Source of the DNA: Cymodocea nodosa
Taxonomy: Eukaryota; Streptophyta; Magnoliopsida; Alismatales; Cymodoceaceae
Reading direction: 5' to 3'
Assembly (NCBI GenBank): GCA_036874045.1
Contig: CM072339.1
Span: forward strand, 13,833,501-13,897,500
DNA length: 64,000 nucleotides
Part shown: in pieces, positions 45,514 through 57,302 of the stretch
Position numbering within the stretch: the stretch's first letter is position 1
Layout: each line of letters opens with the position of its first letter
Made by a program: the position numbers and the translations under genes
The notes under the pieces: model-generated
Told to the model about the DNA's origin: nothing
The model's database searches: none
What the model saw: the letters and a program-made list of their open reading frames with translations, nothing else

Positions 45514-47279
45514 TGTTGAGTATTTTTGTTTTGATGATGTGTGCTGAATGAAAATAATCATATTTGCTCAATTACTATTGCTTGTGAAAAGAAATTAAAA
45601 TCATCAATTAATACAGAAAAAGCTTAATGATATAAATACTTGTCTGTATTGGATCTGAAGTTAATAACTAGTCGTTTCGTTGCATTAATTTCTCATTTAG
45701 CTAAACATTAAGTTAACATGTGGTTTTATTGAAAAGCATGATATGTTTTAAAGTTATATCTTTTGTATCATGAATAGTGCACGTTTAGACAACTCGTTAA
45801 GTTAGAGTTTTGTTTGTATAGAGGTCACGTGAGAACTCGTTAAGTTAGAGGCTTAAAGGTTTAAATAGGTCATGTGATAACTCGTTAAGTTAGTGAGTAA
45901 AAGAAGAGACAAACTCGTTAAGTTAGTGTTATACATGTGGTGAAATTATAAGTTACGAATGTTGTATTGTATCACGTGAGGTGCACATGTTTAACTCGTT
46001 AAGTTAACATAACTAAACGCATTGAGTTGCTATATTGAACACTAAGGCAACGCGTTAGGTTAGCATTATAAACTTAAGTTGTTATTTTTGCACATGGTAA
46101 AATTCTTATTATAAAAACATTTGTTTATTACTGAATCGGTGAGTTAAAGTTTTTCAGAGACTTACAGTCATAACTATCTTAAAGGTAACTTAAGTCATGT
46201 TTTCAGGTCTTGACACGTGTCTCACTAGTTTTATCATATAAAGAGTTTTTCGGTGACTTACATCCGTAACTATCCGAAACTTAAACTGTTTTCGGTGAGT
46301 TATCGTTTAACCTTCTGAAAGAAAGGTTAAGCTGGTTCGTTGAGATAGCATAACACCACAGACTTAGTTCGTTGAGTTAGCTACAGTACTTGTCACGTGA
46401 AATGGCACATGGTGAACTCGTTAAGTTAGAAACGTTAAGTTATATATATATACTTGTGTTACTCGTTTAATTAACATTAAAGTAACGACTTCTTATTACA
46501 CTAATGAAAAACTTTTGGACGAGAAAGTTTATTTTGCAGGAAATTTTTCAGAGATCCAAGATTGATGATTAAAGGAAATTCGAAATATAAACGTGGGTTG
46601 GAACGTGTGTGTTTCGATGAAGGAAAAAGAAAAGACGTGGAGAAGTGGAAAACTGGTAATGATTAAACGTGGAGGATATGCATGAAATGAAGATACAGTA
46701 TAAAAGACATAGAGTTCTCGTTGATCAAACCATTCTTGCACACAAAAAGAAAAATCTTTTCAAGGATCAAACCATCCCTGCACACCAAAAAAAAAAATCT
46801 TTTTTAGGGATCAAAAACACCTTCTCAAGCAAAATCTCTCAAGTGGAAGAAAATTCAGTGAAGCAGAAAAGGTCAGATTTATGTTGCTGAAGAGTTGAAG
46901 TATCAAAAGAAAGTAAATTCGGCGAAGTAGAGAAAGACAAGATATTCGTCATTGAAGAATTGCTAAAGAAGAAGAAAGAAGAAGAAGAAAGAAGAAGAAG
47001 AAAGATCTCAAACAGGGAGAAATGTTTTAAATTCTGCAAATTAGTTTTATTTGTTTGTAGTTATGAAATTGTTTAGATGATACATGGTATCAAGATATAA
47101 TTGCATTTACAATTTCTAAGGAGAATTGAATTGTATGTTGTAATTGAAACCTTGAATAAAAATGATTTTATGAAAACACTGTCTCGACTTGTTTTTGAGA
47201 TTTAAAGTTTCAATTATATTTCAGAAAATATTAAAAATACACAATTCACCCCCCTCTTGTGTAGCCATACGATCCTACA
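45514..47279 (+). repeat. 5' LTR of element B
   Basis: TGTTGAGTATTTTTG ... GATCCTACA, 1766 bp. It is longer than the O and M LTRs because of a block at about 46130-46325 with TCGGTGAGTTA/TAACTATCCGAAA units, the type found in gypsy LTR1. CACGTG boxes at 45824 and later; TATA box TTATATATATATAC at 46440-46453. (GAA)n near 46970-47005. Confidence 0.92.
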
Positions 47280-47296
47280 AGTAGTATCAAAGCTTT
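47280..47296 (+). promoter_or_regulatory. Decayed primer-binding site of element B
   Basis: AGTAGTATCAAAGCTTT equals the initiator-Met site with two G-to-A changes (TGGTATCAGAGC to TAGTATCAAAGC). Confidence 0.75.
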
Positions 47297-47479
47297 GTTA
47301 ATAATCTTTGATATAAAATCTATACCAACTTATTTAATATCATTGCTTATTCTACCTTCCTTGTTTTTAAACAGAAATTAATATCTGAGCATACGTTTAA
47401 CTTTCTTGATTTAAGGCTCAAGTTGTTTTAAAGCTTTTAGACTGTTTAAAATCAAAGAGGTTGAAAAATCTAAGGTAAG

Positions 47480-49738
47480 ATGGCTACTGGAAATGGTAAT
47501 TTTTCTTTATATGAAGGCCAAAATCTTAATCGTCCTCCTTTATTTGATGGAATACATTTTGAATATTGGAAATATAGGATGATTATTTTTCTTCAAAGTA
47601 TAGATCATAAGTTGTGGTTCATGATTTCTAAACCATATACTCCGTTAACTACTCCTTATAATACTTGGACAATTACTGAAAAAGAAAATGAAACTCTGAA
47701 TGCTAAGGGCTTAAATATTTTATTTTGTGCATTGAGTTATGAACAGTTCAGTAAAGTGTCGGCATATAAATCTGCTTATAAGGTGTGGCATGCATTAGAA
47801 GTTTCACATGAAGGTACTTCTCAAGTTAAAGAGACCAAAATAAACATGTTGATTCATAAGTATGAACTCTTTAAGATGCATGAAGACGAAAATATTTCTA
47901 AGATGTTTTCCAGATTTCTTGATATCATAAACTCTTTAAAATGTTTAGGAAAGAATTTTGAACAGAAGGATTTGGTGAGGAAAATTCTCAGATCCCTAAG
48001 TTCTAAATGATCTCAGAAAGTAACATCAATTGAGGAATCACAAGATTTAAATGTTTATACTATGAATGAACTTATACGAAATTTAACTGCTTATGAAGTT
48101 CAATTAAATGAATCACTAAGTCACAACACACTAAAAATGAAGAAAGAAATAGCATTCGAAATTAATTCAGATTCTGATATATCTACTGATTCTGACGAGA
48201 ATTTGATTTTGCTGACTAGAAAATTCAAGAAAGCATGGAAAGCTAGGAAACAACAAAGGAACAAAAATGATAAACCCTCAATGTCAAAATCACTGAATGA
48301 TAAGAATTCTTCATCCAGAAAGTATGTATGTTACAACTGTAAGAAACCTGGACATCTTTCTCCAGATTGTCCTATGAGGAAAAATGAAAAGCAAAGTAGG
48401 ACAAATCAGAAGAAGACAGCTCAGAAAACTCAGAAAAAGTTTTATAAGAAAAAGGCTTTGAAGGTCACTTGGGATGACACGTCTGAAGAGTCTGAATCTG
48501 AGGAATCATCGTCAAAATCTTCACATTCAGAAGGAGAACAAGAGTTAGAAGACGTTGCTCATGTGTGCTTCATGGCAGATGAGTCTGAGGTAATATCTGA
48601 TCCTGAAAGTCATTTAGATTTCAACTTTGATGAATTATTATGTGCTTATCATGCATTACTACAAAAACTTAAAGTATGTAAATTAGAAAATAAGAATATT
48701 AGAAAATCTTCATCCATTATGGAAGAAGAAAATTGTTTCCTATCTACTACATTAGAAAAGTTTAAATGTGATAATGAAAATCATGCTAGAGATTTGCAAA
48801 AATTTAGATTTAATGAATGTATCTTGCATGAACAAATACAGAATATAAATGTTGAAAAATTAAAGATAGAATCTGAAAATGAAATGTTGAGAAACAATAT
48901 AAATGAACTTGAATTAGAGATAGATAAATTAAAACTGAGAGAGAGAGATTTAAATTCCACCATTGAGAAATGGAATTTAAGTCAAACTAAGTTAGACAAA
49001 CTAACTAGTACCCCTGCGGTGTCTTATAAATTTAGCTTAGGATTTGATTATCCTGAATATCTTGAATCTCAAGCCAATAAAGGATTTATTAGTTGCAGAT
49101 CAAGTAAATCTAAGACTAAAATTCCTTTTATTATGAAACAATGTAATAAATATGTAGAAGTAGGTACTTCAAAGGATGAATTATGCAGTAATAATATAAA
49201 TCAATGTGATTTGTCAAATTGTACTTCTAACATGACTATAAATGTTTCTAAAAATCTTGTTTCTTGTTCTGAAAATTCAGTTTCTAATGTTTCTAAAATT
49301 TCAGACAATTGTAGTAAACTGAAAATTCAGAAACCTAAGCATGTAATTCAATACATTGGTATTAGACCAATTACTCATTTTGCATGTGATAAAACTAAAA
49401 ATTCTTGTGCAGAAAAAGATTTTGTATGTATGGAAAATGTTAATACAAGTACAAAATCTTGGTATGAACTTACTGAAATGTATAAGCTTGACCAAAATAA
49501 ATTAACATCTAATAAAAATCTATTTGGTCTTGATTATACTACATCTGAAAACAAAAAGAATGATTGTAAAAGCAATAATGCTATATGTGAGTATGAAGCT
49601 AATGATAAATCAATAGTACTTACAACTAATAAGAATATAAATGATAATGTTAAACTATTTTTAAATAAAAAGAAGAAATATACGTTTAATGAACTTGGTC
49701 CTCAACAACATTGGGTACCAAGGAAAAATTTTTCTTAA
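47480..49738 (+). pseudogene. gag: gag of element B
   Basis: MATGNGNFSLYEGQNLNRPP start. One frame of 753 codons to TAA 49736-49738, with a single internal stop (TGA 48008-48010, a TGG in M). Gag core 47540-48000. Intact CCHC knuckle CYNCKKPGHLSPDC near 48329. Lys-rich segment, acidic Ser/Glu patch near 48490-48540, coiled coils 48640-49000, Asn/Ser-rich tail, LGPQQHWVPRK end. The best preserved coding region in the window (558 codons open from 48062). Confidence 0.92.
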
Positions 49739-50797
49739 TTTGTGTTGCAGGAGGAAACAACATCAAAATGGATCTTGGACAGTGGAGCGTCGAGTCACAT
49801 GACCGGACAGAAAAGTCTATTACAAAATTTTACAAATACCATGAAAGGAAGTGTAACATTTGGAAACAAAAGCAAAGATAAAATCATAGGTATGGGCAAT
49901 GTTCAAATAACTCCTACTTGTGTTATTTCGAATGTACTATATGTAGAAAACCTAGGATTTAATTTGCTGAGTGTTATAAAAGATAAAGGTATATTTTTAA
50001 ATCAGGAAAAATATGCAGATGAAATGCTTAAGAAATTTAATTTTAATGATACAAAGATTCGAGGAACTCCTATGAGTACTACTTTAAAGTTAGATATTGA
50101 AGACATAGGAAAATCTATAGATCAAAGAAAATACAAAAGTATGATTGGTTCTTTACTTTATTTGATTGCTAGTAGACCTGATATTTTGTTTGCTGTGTGT
50201 GTTTGTGCTAGATTTCAATCTAATCTTAAAGAATCACACTTAATTGCAGTTAAAAGAATATTTAGATATATACAAGGAACTAAAAATTTTGGTTTGTATT
50301 ATTCTATGGATAATTCAATAGATCTTATAGGATATACTGATGCTGATTATGCAGGATCTAAATCTGATAGAAAGAGTACCAGTGGCACATGTCAATTATT
50401 GGGAAATAATTTGGTGTCATGGTTTAGTAAAAAGTAAAACTGTGTAGCACTTTCTACTACAGAAGCTGAATATATTGCTGCTGCACTGTGCTGCACTCAG
50501 ATTCTGTGGATAAGGCTAGCTTTAGAAGATTTTAGATTATCTTATGATACAACTGAGATTTATTGTGACAGTAGTTTTGTAATAAATCTTTCCAAAAATT
50601 CTGTATTACATTCAAGAGCAAAGCATATAGAGGTTAGACATCATTTTCTAAGAGATAACGTAATTAAAGGAAAAATTAAATTAGAATTTGTGTCTAGTAA
50701 AAATCAATTAGCTGATATATTTATAAAACCTCTAGACGAAAATACATTCTGCAACATTAGATTAAATTTGGGTATTTGTAGGCTATGTGATGTGTAA
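49739..50797 (+). pseudogene. pol: Fused protease-RT tail-RNase H of element B
   Basis: In the same frame as gag, right after its stop. Protease with WILDSGASSHMTG (49772) runs to SVIK at about 49980, then jumps directly to DKGIFLNQEKYADEM of the RT thumb. GAG-pre-integrase, integrase and RT palm are missing. The fusion keeps the frame. RNase H follows (STTEAEYIAA, RAKHIEVRHHFLRD, IKPLDENTF) to TAA 50795-50797. One TAA at 50435-50437 replaces a Gln codon (SKK*NC). Confidence 0.9.
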
Positions 50798-52385
50798 AAT
50801 ACTTAAACTCCACATAAAAAGATAAATATTATTGATGATGTTGTTCACCTCATAGATATTATATACTTATTATAAATATCTAAAGTAATATCTAAACTGC
50901 TGCTTAAGATACTATGTATTTATTGTAAAATCATAGTAGTATCTTATTGATTTTAAGTAGTTTATCAATTTTAATGGTTTTTACGATTTTAAGTAGAAAT
51001 GTAAATGAAAAAGATTAAATACTTCTAACATTTTGAAATTTTGATTAAATGTTTTCTTTGAATCAAGGAAAAAGCATATGATCATGCATAAATTTGACTT
51101 AATTGATTAAACTTGTAGAATAAGTTATATGTCACTCATCTTAAACTGTTAATCAAAAGTATAAGCTTATTGAAACTGATTCATGTTCTCAGTACAATCA
51201 TAGAAGTAAAAATTGTATGAGATTTGTGTTTTTATTGCATCTGTATTAATTGAATACATATATACTGTGCTTAAAATGAAAAGTGCTTACAAAGTGAAAA
51301 TCTTTGAGAGTCTATTGATTAGTTTGATCACGAGCCTTTTGTACTTGAGCAGATAGGTATGTAAGGATTGTTGTCCTAAAAAAGGATTATTTAAATCTGG
51401 CAACCTAAGGTCCTAATCAGATCTGGGATTGTTGACTGAAAGCTCATTACACGGGTACATTAGAAAACTCTTGTATGATTCAAGCTTTTCTAACTAACTT
51501 TTAAAGAAATTTATCAATATTTACTGTTTTGAAAAGAAAAAGTTGTTTCATTAATTACAGATATCTTTGAATCGCATATAGTTTTTACCAATATGACTAC
51601 TAATTTATTGAATCAACATTAGTACTTTTGAAAACGTTTATTTGAGATACATTCTTTTATTCTCCTTAAATTAATCACATTGAGTTCAAAGTTGTGTTTT
51701 GATTCATATACAGTAGGAATTGATTCTGGAAATCATTTTTGATGATCTCAGGATAACAGAAGTTTCTGAAAAGAAAATTTAAAAGTATAGTTATACTTAA
51801 CATCTATTGTCACTACAAGTATATTTTGTCTGTTGATTGAATATATTTGAAGTATATTTGTAGGGGGAGCATTAACAATGTCGAAAACAGATTAATATAA
51901 TTTAGAATACAAATATTAGTTAATCTGAATTAATGTCCTCTTAAAATCTTGATGAACTAATTTAAAAAGACAAATAAACTATTTTAGATTCAAAAGACAA
52001 AATGTTCAAATAGTTTACAATGTTCTCAAGATAATGTTAAGTTTAGCATGTGTATTGTTTTTGAAACATTTTAGTTGGAAGCATCCGAAAATTGGTTAAG
52101 TGTACTAACTAGACGTTATGTTAGATATGGTAATGTGTAAAACTACCTCTAGACAGCGTTTTACTCGTTAGGTTAGTTAACTCAACGAGTTATACTTGAA
52201 TATTTCGGGTACCTTGATTGAATAAGCTTTATTCAATATTTATTTAATTTCTAAACCCGACTTCGCTTCACGTTGAGTTATACGCCTAAAAACCCAATTT
52301 AAACACTTATTACACAGGCACTTAGGTTATTTGTAAACTTTGTCAAGAAAATCTTTCCCGCTTGTTGCTGTTACAACTTGCGACG
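50798..52385 (+). other. Noncoding pol-ORF3 spacer of element B
   Basis: No ORF is supported over 1.59 kb. The part 50870-51870 is homologous to the gypsy 3' module, best at 51325-51505, where AAACTCTTG...CAAGCTTTT can form a hairpin. A purine tract TTTGTAGGGGGAGC lies at 51858-51871. From 52160 to 52385 there are GTTGAGTTA half-sites (52180-52200, 52271-52282) and TTTAAAC before the ORF3 ATG, a possible internal promoter. Confidence 0.7.
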
Positions 52386-54650
52386 ATGGTCTCCAACTTC
52401 TACAAAGGTCGTGGCAGAGAAAAAGGCAAAAGCAGAAGAGATGCAAAAGGAAAAGAAATAGAGAATGATGAAGTTCCACGTACTTGGTTCAAGAAAATAC
52501 TTCGAGTGGATAGAAGGTTAGCTGAAATTTATAAAGATTACTTCTTTCCTGAAGGTATACTAAATGAAGTTAGACAAGAACTCCAAAATACTGATGCTAG
52601 TATTACATACATGGGGATTCGAAGTAAATTTGATAGAGAATACAGAATGAAATGTGTTGAGATTGCATTTTTGGAATAGTATGCAAAATATTTGGAAAAA
52701 GGTGTAGGTTCATCAAATAGAACTCCTCAAACTCCTATAAATGGTACAAGACTACATGCATTTGAGGAAGAGCATGAATCAGCTATCCCTACTCCTTTAT
52801 ATTCAAAACAAGTAGAATCAGATATTGTTGTAGATAAAACAAAAGTTTACAGTCTTCGAAAGGTCGTTGCAATAGAAAGTGCCTTAGAAGAATTAAAGCA
52901 GAAAACTTTTATGGAGCAATTTGAAAAGAAAATAGCAATACTTGAAAAGGAGAAACAGAAATGTTATAGAAGAAGGAAAGTCAGAAAAATTATGTCTAAG
53001 GAAACAAAGTCTATTGAAAAAGGAAAATCAGATGAGAATTTATTTCCAAAGGACAATGTATGTCTAGACATTGTACCTTATTGTGCATCTGATAAACTCA
53101 TCAGTTCTAAGCATACTGAAACTGATGAAGATAATGAGACTTTATTTTTCCTAGCTAGAAAGCTTGAGAAGAAATACAAGTCAAATATGAGCTCAAGTTT
53201 TTCTATTAGTACAAGTCCTGATGATGTAGATATTGATTAGTCAGAGCATCAGACACTTGACATTGAACAAGTTATTGCATATATAATTGATAATGTTGAA
53301 GCATTAACTAGTTCACTGGCTGAATTATTTGGAGTAGTAGATATTGAAAATGTTAAGACTCCAGAAGAGCTAAAAGTTAACTAGCCTTCTACAGAATCTA
53401 TAGAAGTAGAGTCTGAGAATTCACAGCATGAATCAATGGAATTATCTGTTGAATAAAATGAACAATTACAGACAGATACACTGGCTGTAGAATTTGTGGA
53501 AAAATTGAACTCTGAACATTCTATAGAGACTGAAAAGATGAATGTTGAGCATATTGACAATGTTCCTAACACTGTTGAAGTTGAAGAATCAAGCTTACCT
53601 GAGCAGCTTCAAGATAATATTTTGAAAGAGGAACAATATGACATTCATTTTGAAGAAGAGGTTCCTGAAGATGAATTAAACTCTGAATAACGGCTTCAGG
53701 TATCACTTTCTTTGTGTACAATATTACAAATTCAAGGTAATGCAATTCATTTTATATCTGAAGAAGCATTACAGAAATACAATAATATGATTACATGTTA
53801 GATTCTGCATGCTTGTCCAATTAAATTCAGAAATTTGATGGAAATAAGAGATCTGTTTGAGTTTCAAGGCTTCATTAAATTCTTACTAGTAGGAACGAAA
53901 TGGAAGCAATACATAGAGCTTATTGCAGCTTTTTATAGCAATCTGGTCAAGAATGGAAATTTTTTGAAAACTCAAATAAATGAATAGGAGTTTCTATTGT
54001 CTCCTGAGTTAATTTTTGAAGTTTTAGGATTAAAGAATGAAGGTGTTGTTACCAACAGATTTGACATGATAAGACAACTGGAATGGAACATTCAGTCTTT
54101 ATCAAAAATTCCAGATGTATATTCTGAAATGAGATTAATGGAAAATCTGAATGTAGAGGCAATGTTTATTGCAAATATATTGCATGCAAATTTATTTCAG
54201 AGAGTTGGACACAATTTGGAAGTTAGCAGAAGCTGTTTATATGCAACTTATGGCCTGCTGAATAGAATTCAAATAAATTGGTTTGATGTATTTATGTCTC
54301 AACTACAGCATATGAGTTCAAAGTTATTTTATGATGATGCTGTATGTAGAATCCTTGCAAGCCAATTGACTTTATCCGATTGGCCCTCTGAAACTAAAGG
54401 CATGAGAGCATTTAGTGTCAAAGATTTGCAAAAATTACAGGCTATGCATAAACCTCAACGACAACAACAACAACAACCTGATATAGACCATATACAACAA
54501 CAACAACAAAGTTATTCAGTTCAAGCAGAACAACAAACCCAGCTACCTCCTGACTTAGATGTAGTGCTTAACGACATCAAAAATGATATTAGGCATCTAG
54601 GAGATAAAATATGTAATGCTATAAGTGATATACTTAGGAGGGGTCAATAA
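52386..54650 (+). pseudogene. ORF3 of element B (post-pol accessory ORF)
   Basis: 755-codon unshifted frame from ATG 52386 (MVSNFYKGRGREKGKSRRD, basic, possible nucleic-acid binding or nuclear signal) to TAA 54648-54650. Conserved N-terminal block WFKKILRVDRRLAEIY...GIRSKFDREYRMKC; charged coil; acidic repeat-like middle; C-terminal domain ELIFEVLGLKNEG, LEWNIQSLSKIPDVY, NRIQINWFDVFMSQL; poly-Gln (54455-54515); short terminal helix. Stops at 52677, 53238, 53382, 53454, 53688, 53799 and 53985; most are Gln codons in M. The C-terminal domain resembles the plant-transposon domain of 1443-3665. No membrane segment is seen. Confidence 0.82.
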
Positions 54651-55143
54651 CTGTTTTTGTTTGTTTCTGATTACAAAATGTAATGTTTGTATTACTTGTT
54701 TGATTCATTGAACAATACATTTTTCTGTAAATGTGTTCAATTATTATTCTTGTTTATAGAAATTGTTGTTGTAATTCTCTTATATATGTATATATATTCT
54801 CTATAATTATCCTTTTGATTAATGACAAATAGGGGGAGAAATATTATAAAAAGATGATTATGATCTTAATTGCATATATATTATAAAAGGAGATGCTATT
54901 GAATGGTTATTGTAATCTAACAAATGATAATTAGAAAACTAATACCTATATAATTATTGACATTTGAGAGTTTTAGTTCTGAGAGGAAAAATTTACACAA
55001 ACAATAGAAATAAGCTTAAGTGAACTTAAGTCAACAAACAAGTTTGTTGAATTAAAAGTTAACCCAACGAAGGTGCTTTGTTGAGTTATACATATTTCAT
55101 AATTGATTTAATATGGTTTTGTCATCATCAAAAACGGGGAGAT
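54651..55143 (+). other. 3' tail and polypurine tracts of element B
   Basis: No ORF. Purine tracts AATAGGGGGAGAAATA (near 54828-54843) and AAAAACGGGGAGAT, which abuts the LTR at 55144. Between them is a GTTGAGTTA/AACCCAACG palindromic stretch (55020-55090). Confidence 0.7.
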
Positions 55144-56242
55144 TGTTGAGTATTTTTGTTTTGATGATGTGTGCTGAATGAAAATAATCATATTTGCTCA
55201 ATTACTATTGCTTGTGAAAAGAAATTAAAATCATCAATTAATACAGAAAAAGCTTACTGATATAAATACTTGTCTGTATTGGATCTGAAGTTAATAACTA
55301 GTCATTTCATTGCATTAATTTCTCATTTAGCTAAACGTTAAGTTAACGTGTGGTTTTATTGAAAGCATGATATGTTTTAAAGTTATATCTTCTATATCAT
55401 GAACAGTGCACATTTAGACAACTCGTTAAGTTAGAGTTTTGTTTGTATAGAGGTCACGTGAGAACTCGTTAAGTTAGAGGCTTAAAGGTTAAAATAGGTC
55501 ACGTGATAACTCGTTAAGTTAGTGAGTAAAAGAAGAGACGAACTCGTTAAGTCAGGTCTTGACACATGTCTCACTAGTTTTATCATATAAAGAGTTTTTC
55601 GGTGACTTACATCTGTAACTATTCGAAACTTAAACTGTTTTCGGTGAGTTATCGTTTAACCTTTCGAAAGAAAGGTTAAGCTGGTTTGTTGAGATAGCAT
55701 AACACCACAAACTTAGTTCGTTGAGTTAGCTACAATACTTGTCACGTGAAATGGCACATGGTGAACTCGTTAAGTTAGAAACGTTAAGTTATATATATAT
55801 ACTTGTGTTACTCGTTTAGTTAACATTAAAGTAACGACTTCTTATTACACTAATGAAAAACTTTTGGACGAGAATGTTTATTTTGCAGGAAATTTTTCAG
55901 AGATCCAAGACTGATGATTAAAGGAAATTCGAAATATAAACGTGGGTTGGAACGTGTGTGTTTCGATGAAGGAAAAAGAAAAGACGTGGAGAAGTGGAAA
56001 ACTGGTAGTGATTAAACGTGGAAGATATGCATGAAATGAATATACAATATAAAAGGCATAGAGTTCTCGTTGATCAAACCATCCTTGCACATAAAAAGAA
56101 AAATCTTTTCAAGGATCAAACCATCCTTGCACACCAAAAGAAAAATCTTTTTCAGGGATCAAAAACACCTTCTCGGGCAAAATCTCTCAAGTGGAAGAAA
56201 ATTCAGTGAAGCAGAAAAGGTAAGATTTATGTCGCTGAAGAG
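55144..56242 (+). repeat. 3' LTR of element B, internally deleted and truncated
   Basis: Starts TGTTGAGTATTTTTG. Compared with the 5' LTR it lacks about 280 bases at about 55556 (after CTCGTTAAGT) and ends abruptly after CGCTGAAGAG, where the spacer of O begins (CCTTTTGTACTTGAGC). TATA stretch near 55789-55800. Confidence 0.85.
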
Positions 56243-57302
56243 CCTTTTGTACTTGAGCAGATAGGTATGTAAGGATTGTTGTCCTAATAAAAGGATTCTT
56301 TAAATCTTGCAACCTAAGGTCCTGATCAAGCCTGAGATTATTGACTGAAAACTCATTATACAGGTACATTAGAAAGCTCTTGTATGATTCAAGCTTTTCA
56401 AACTAACTTTTAAAGAAACTTATCAATATTTACTATTTTGAAAAGATAAAAGTTGTTTCATTAAATACAGATATCTTTGAATCGAATATAGTTTCTACCA
56501 ATATGATTGCTAATTTATTGAATCAACATTAGTACTTTTGAAAATGTTTATTTGAGATACATTCTTTTATTTTCCTTGAGTTAATCATATTAAGTTTAAA
56601 GTTATGTTTTGATTCATATACGAATGAAATTGATTCTTGAAATCATTTTTGATGAATTCAAGTTGACAGAAATCTTCTGAAAAGAAAATTTAAAGTATAG
56701 TTATAATTAACATCTATTTTTATACAAGTATATTTTGTATGCCATTGAATATATTTGAAGTATATTTGTGGGGGGAGAAATAATAATGTGCAAAATAGAT
56801 TAATATAATTTAGAATATAAATCTTGGTTAATCTGATTTTAGTCCTCTTAAGATCTTGATGAAACAATTTAAAAGAAAAAAAAACTATCTTTAGATTCAT
56901 AAAAAGAATATTAAGAATAGTTAACAATGCTCTCAAGATGATGTTATATATGTTAATTTTAGCTTGTGTGTTGTCTTCGAAAGGTTTCAGTTGAAAGCAT
57001 TCGAAACTTGTTTTTGGTAAAGTGGACTAACTAAACATTATGTTATATAAGGTAACATGTAAAACTACCTCTATACAATGTTTTACTCGTTAGGTTAGTT
57101 AACTCAACGAGTTATGCTTAAATATTTCAGGTACCTTGATTGAATAAACTGTATTCAATATTCATTTAAAATACAAACCCGACTACTATACACGTTGAGT
57201 TAGTCGCCTAAAACCTTATTTAAACACTTATTACATGGGCACTTAGGTTATTCGTAAACTTTGTCTGAAAAACTTTCCCGCTTGTTCCTGTTACAACCTA
57301 CG
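56243..57302 (+). other. Noncoding pol-ORF3 spacer of element O (5' part lost)
   Basis: Begins in the middle of the conserved module (CCTTTTGTACTTGAGC) and matches 51340-52385 of B. Purine tract GTGGGGGGAGAAAT at 56767-56781. GTTGAGTTA half-sites near 57085-57115 and 57190. No ORF is supported. Confidence 0.7.

Larger units (their letters stand above)
45514..56242 (+). mobile_element. Sirevirus-type copia element B, internally deleted (10.7 kb)
   Basis: 5' LTR 45514-47279, primer site, gag, a protease-to-RT fusion caused by an internal deletion, RNase H, spacer, ORF3, purine tracts, truncated 3' LTR 55144-56242. It lacks integrase and most of RT, so it is non-autonomous. The downstream target duplication is lost in the deletion that joins its 3' LTR to the spacer of O at about 56240. 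The upstream flank is AGAGC (45509-45513). Confidence 0.88.

Noticed and set aside
46529-46741. Reverse-strand 70-codon frame, repeated at 55878-56090
   Set aside because: Repeated only because the LTR is repeated; antisense shadow.
54455-54515. CAA-rich tract as a stand-alone microsatellite
   Set aside because: It is in frame within ORF3 as poly-Gln and is conserved in position in M and O.
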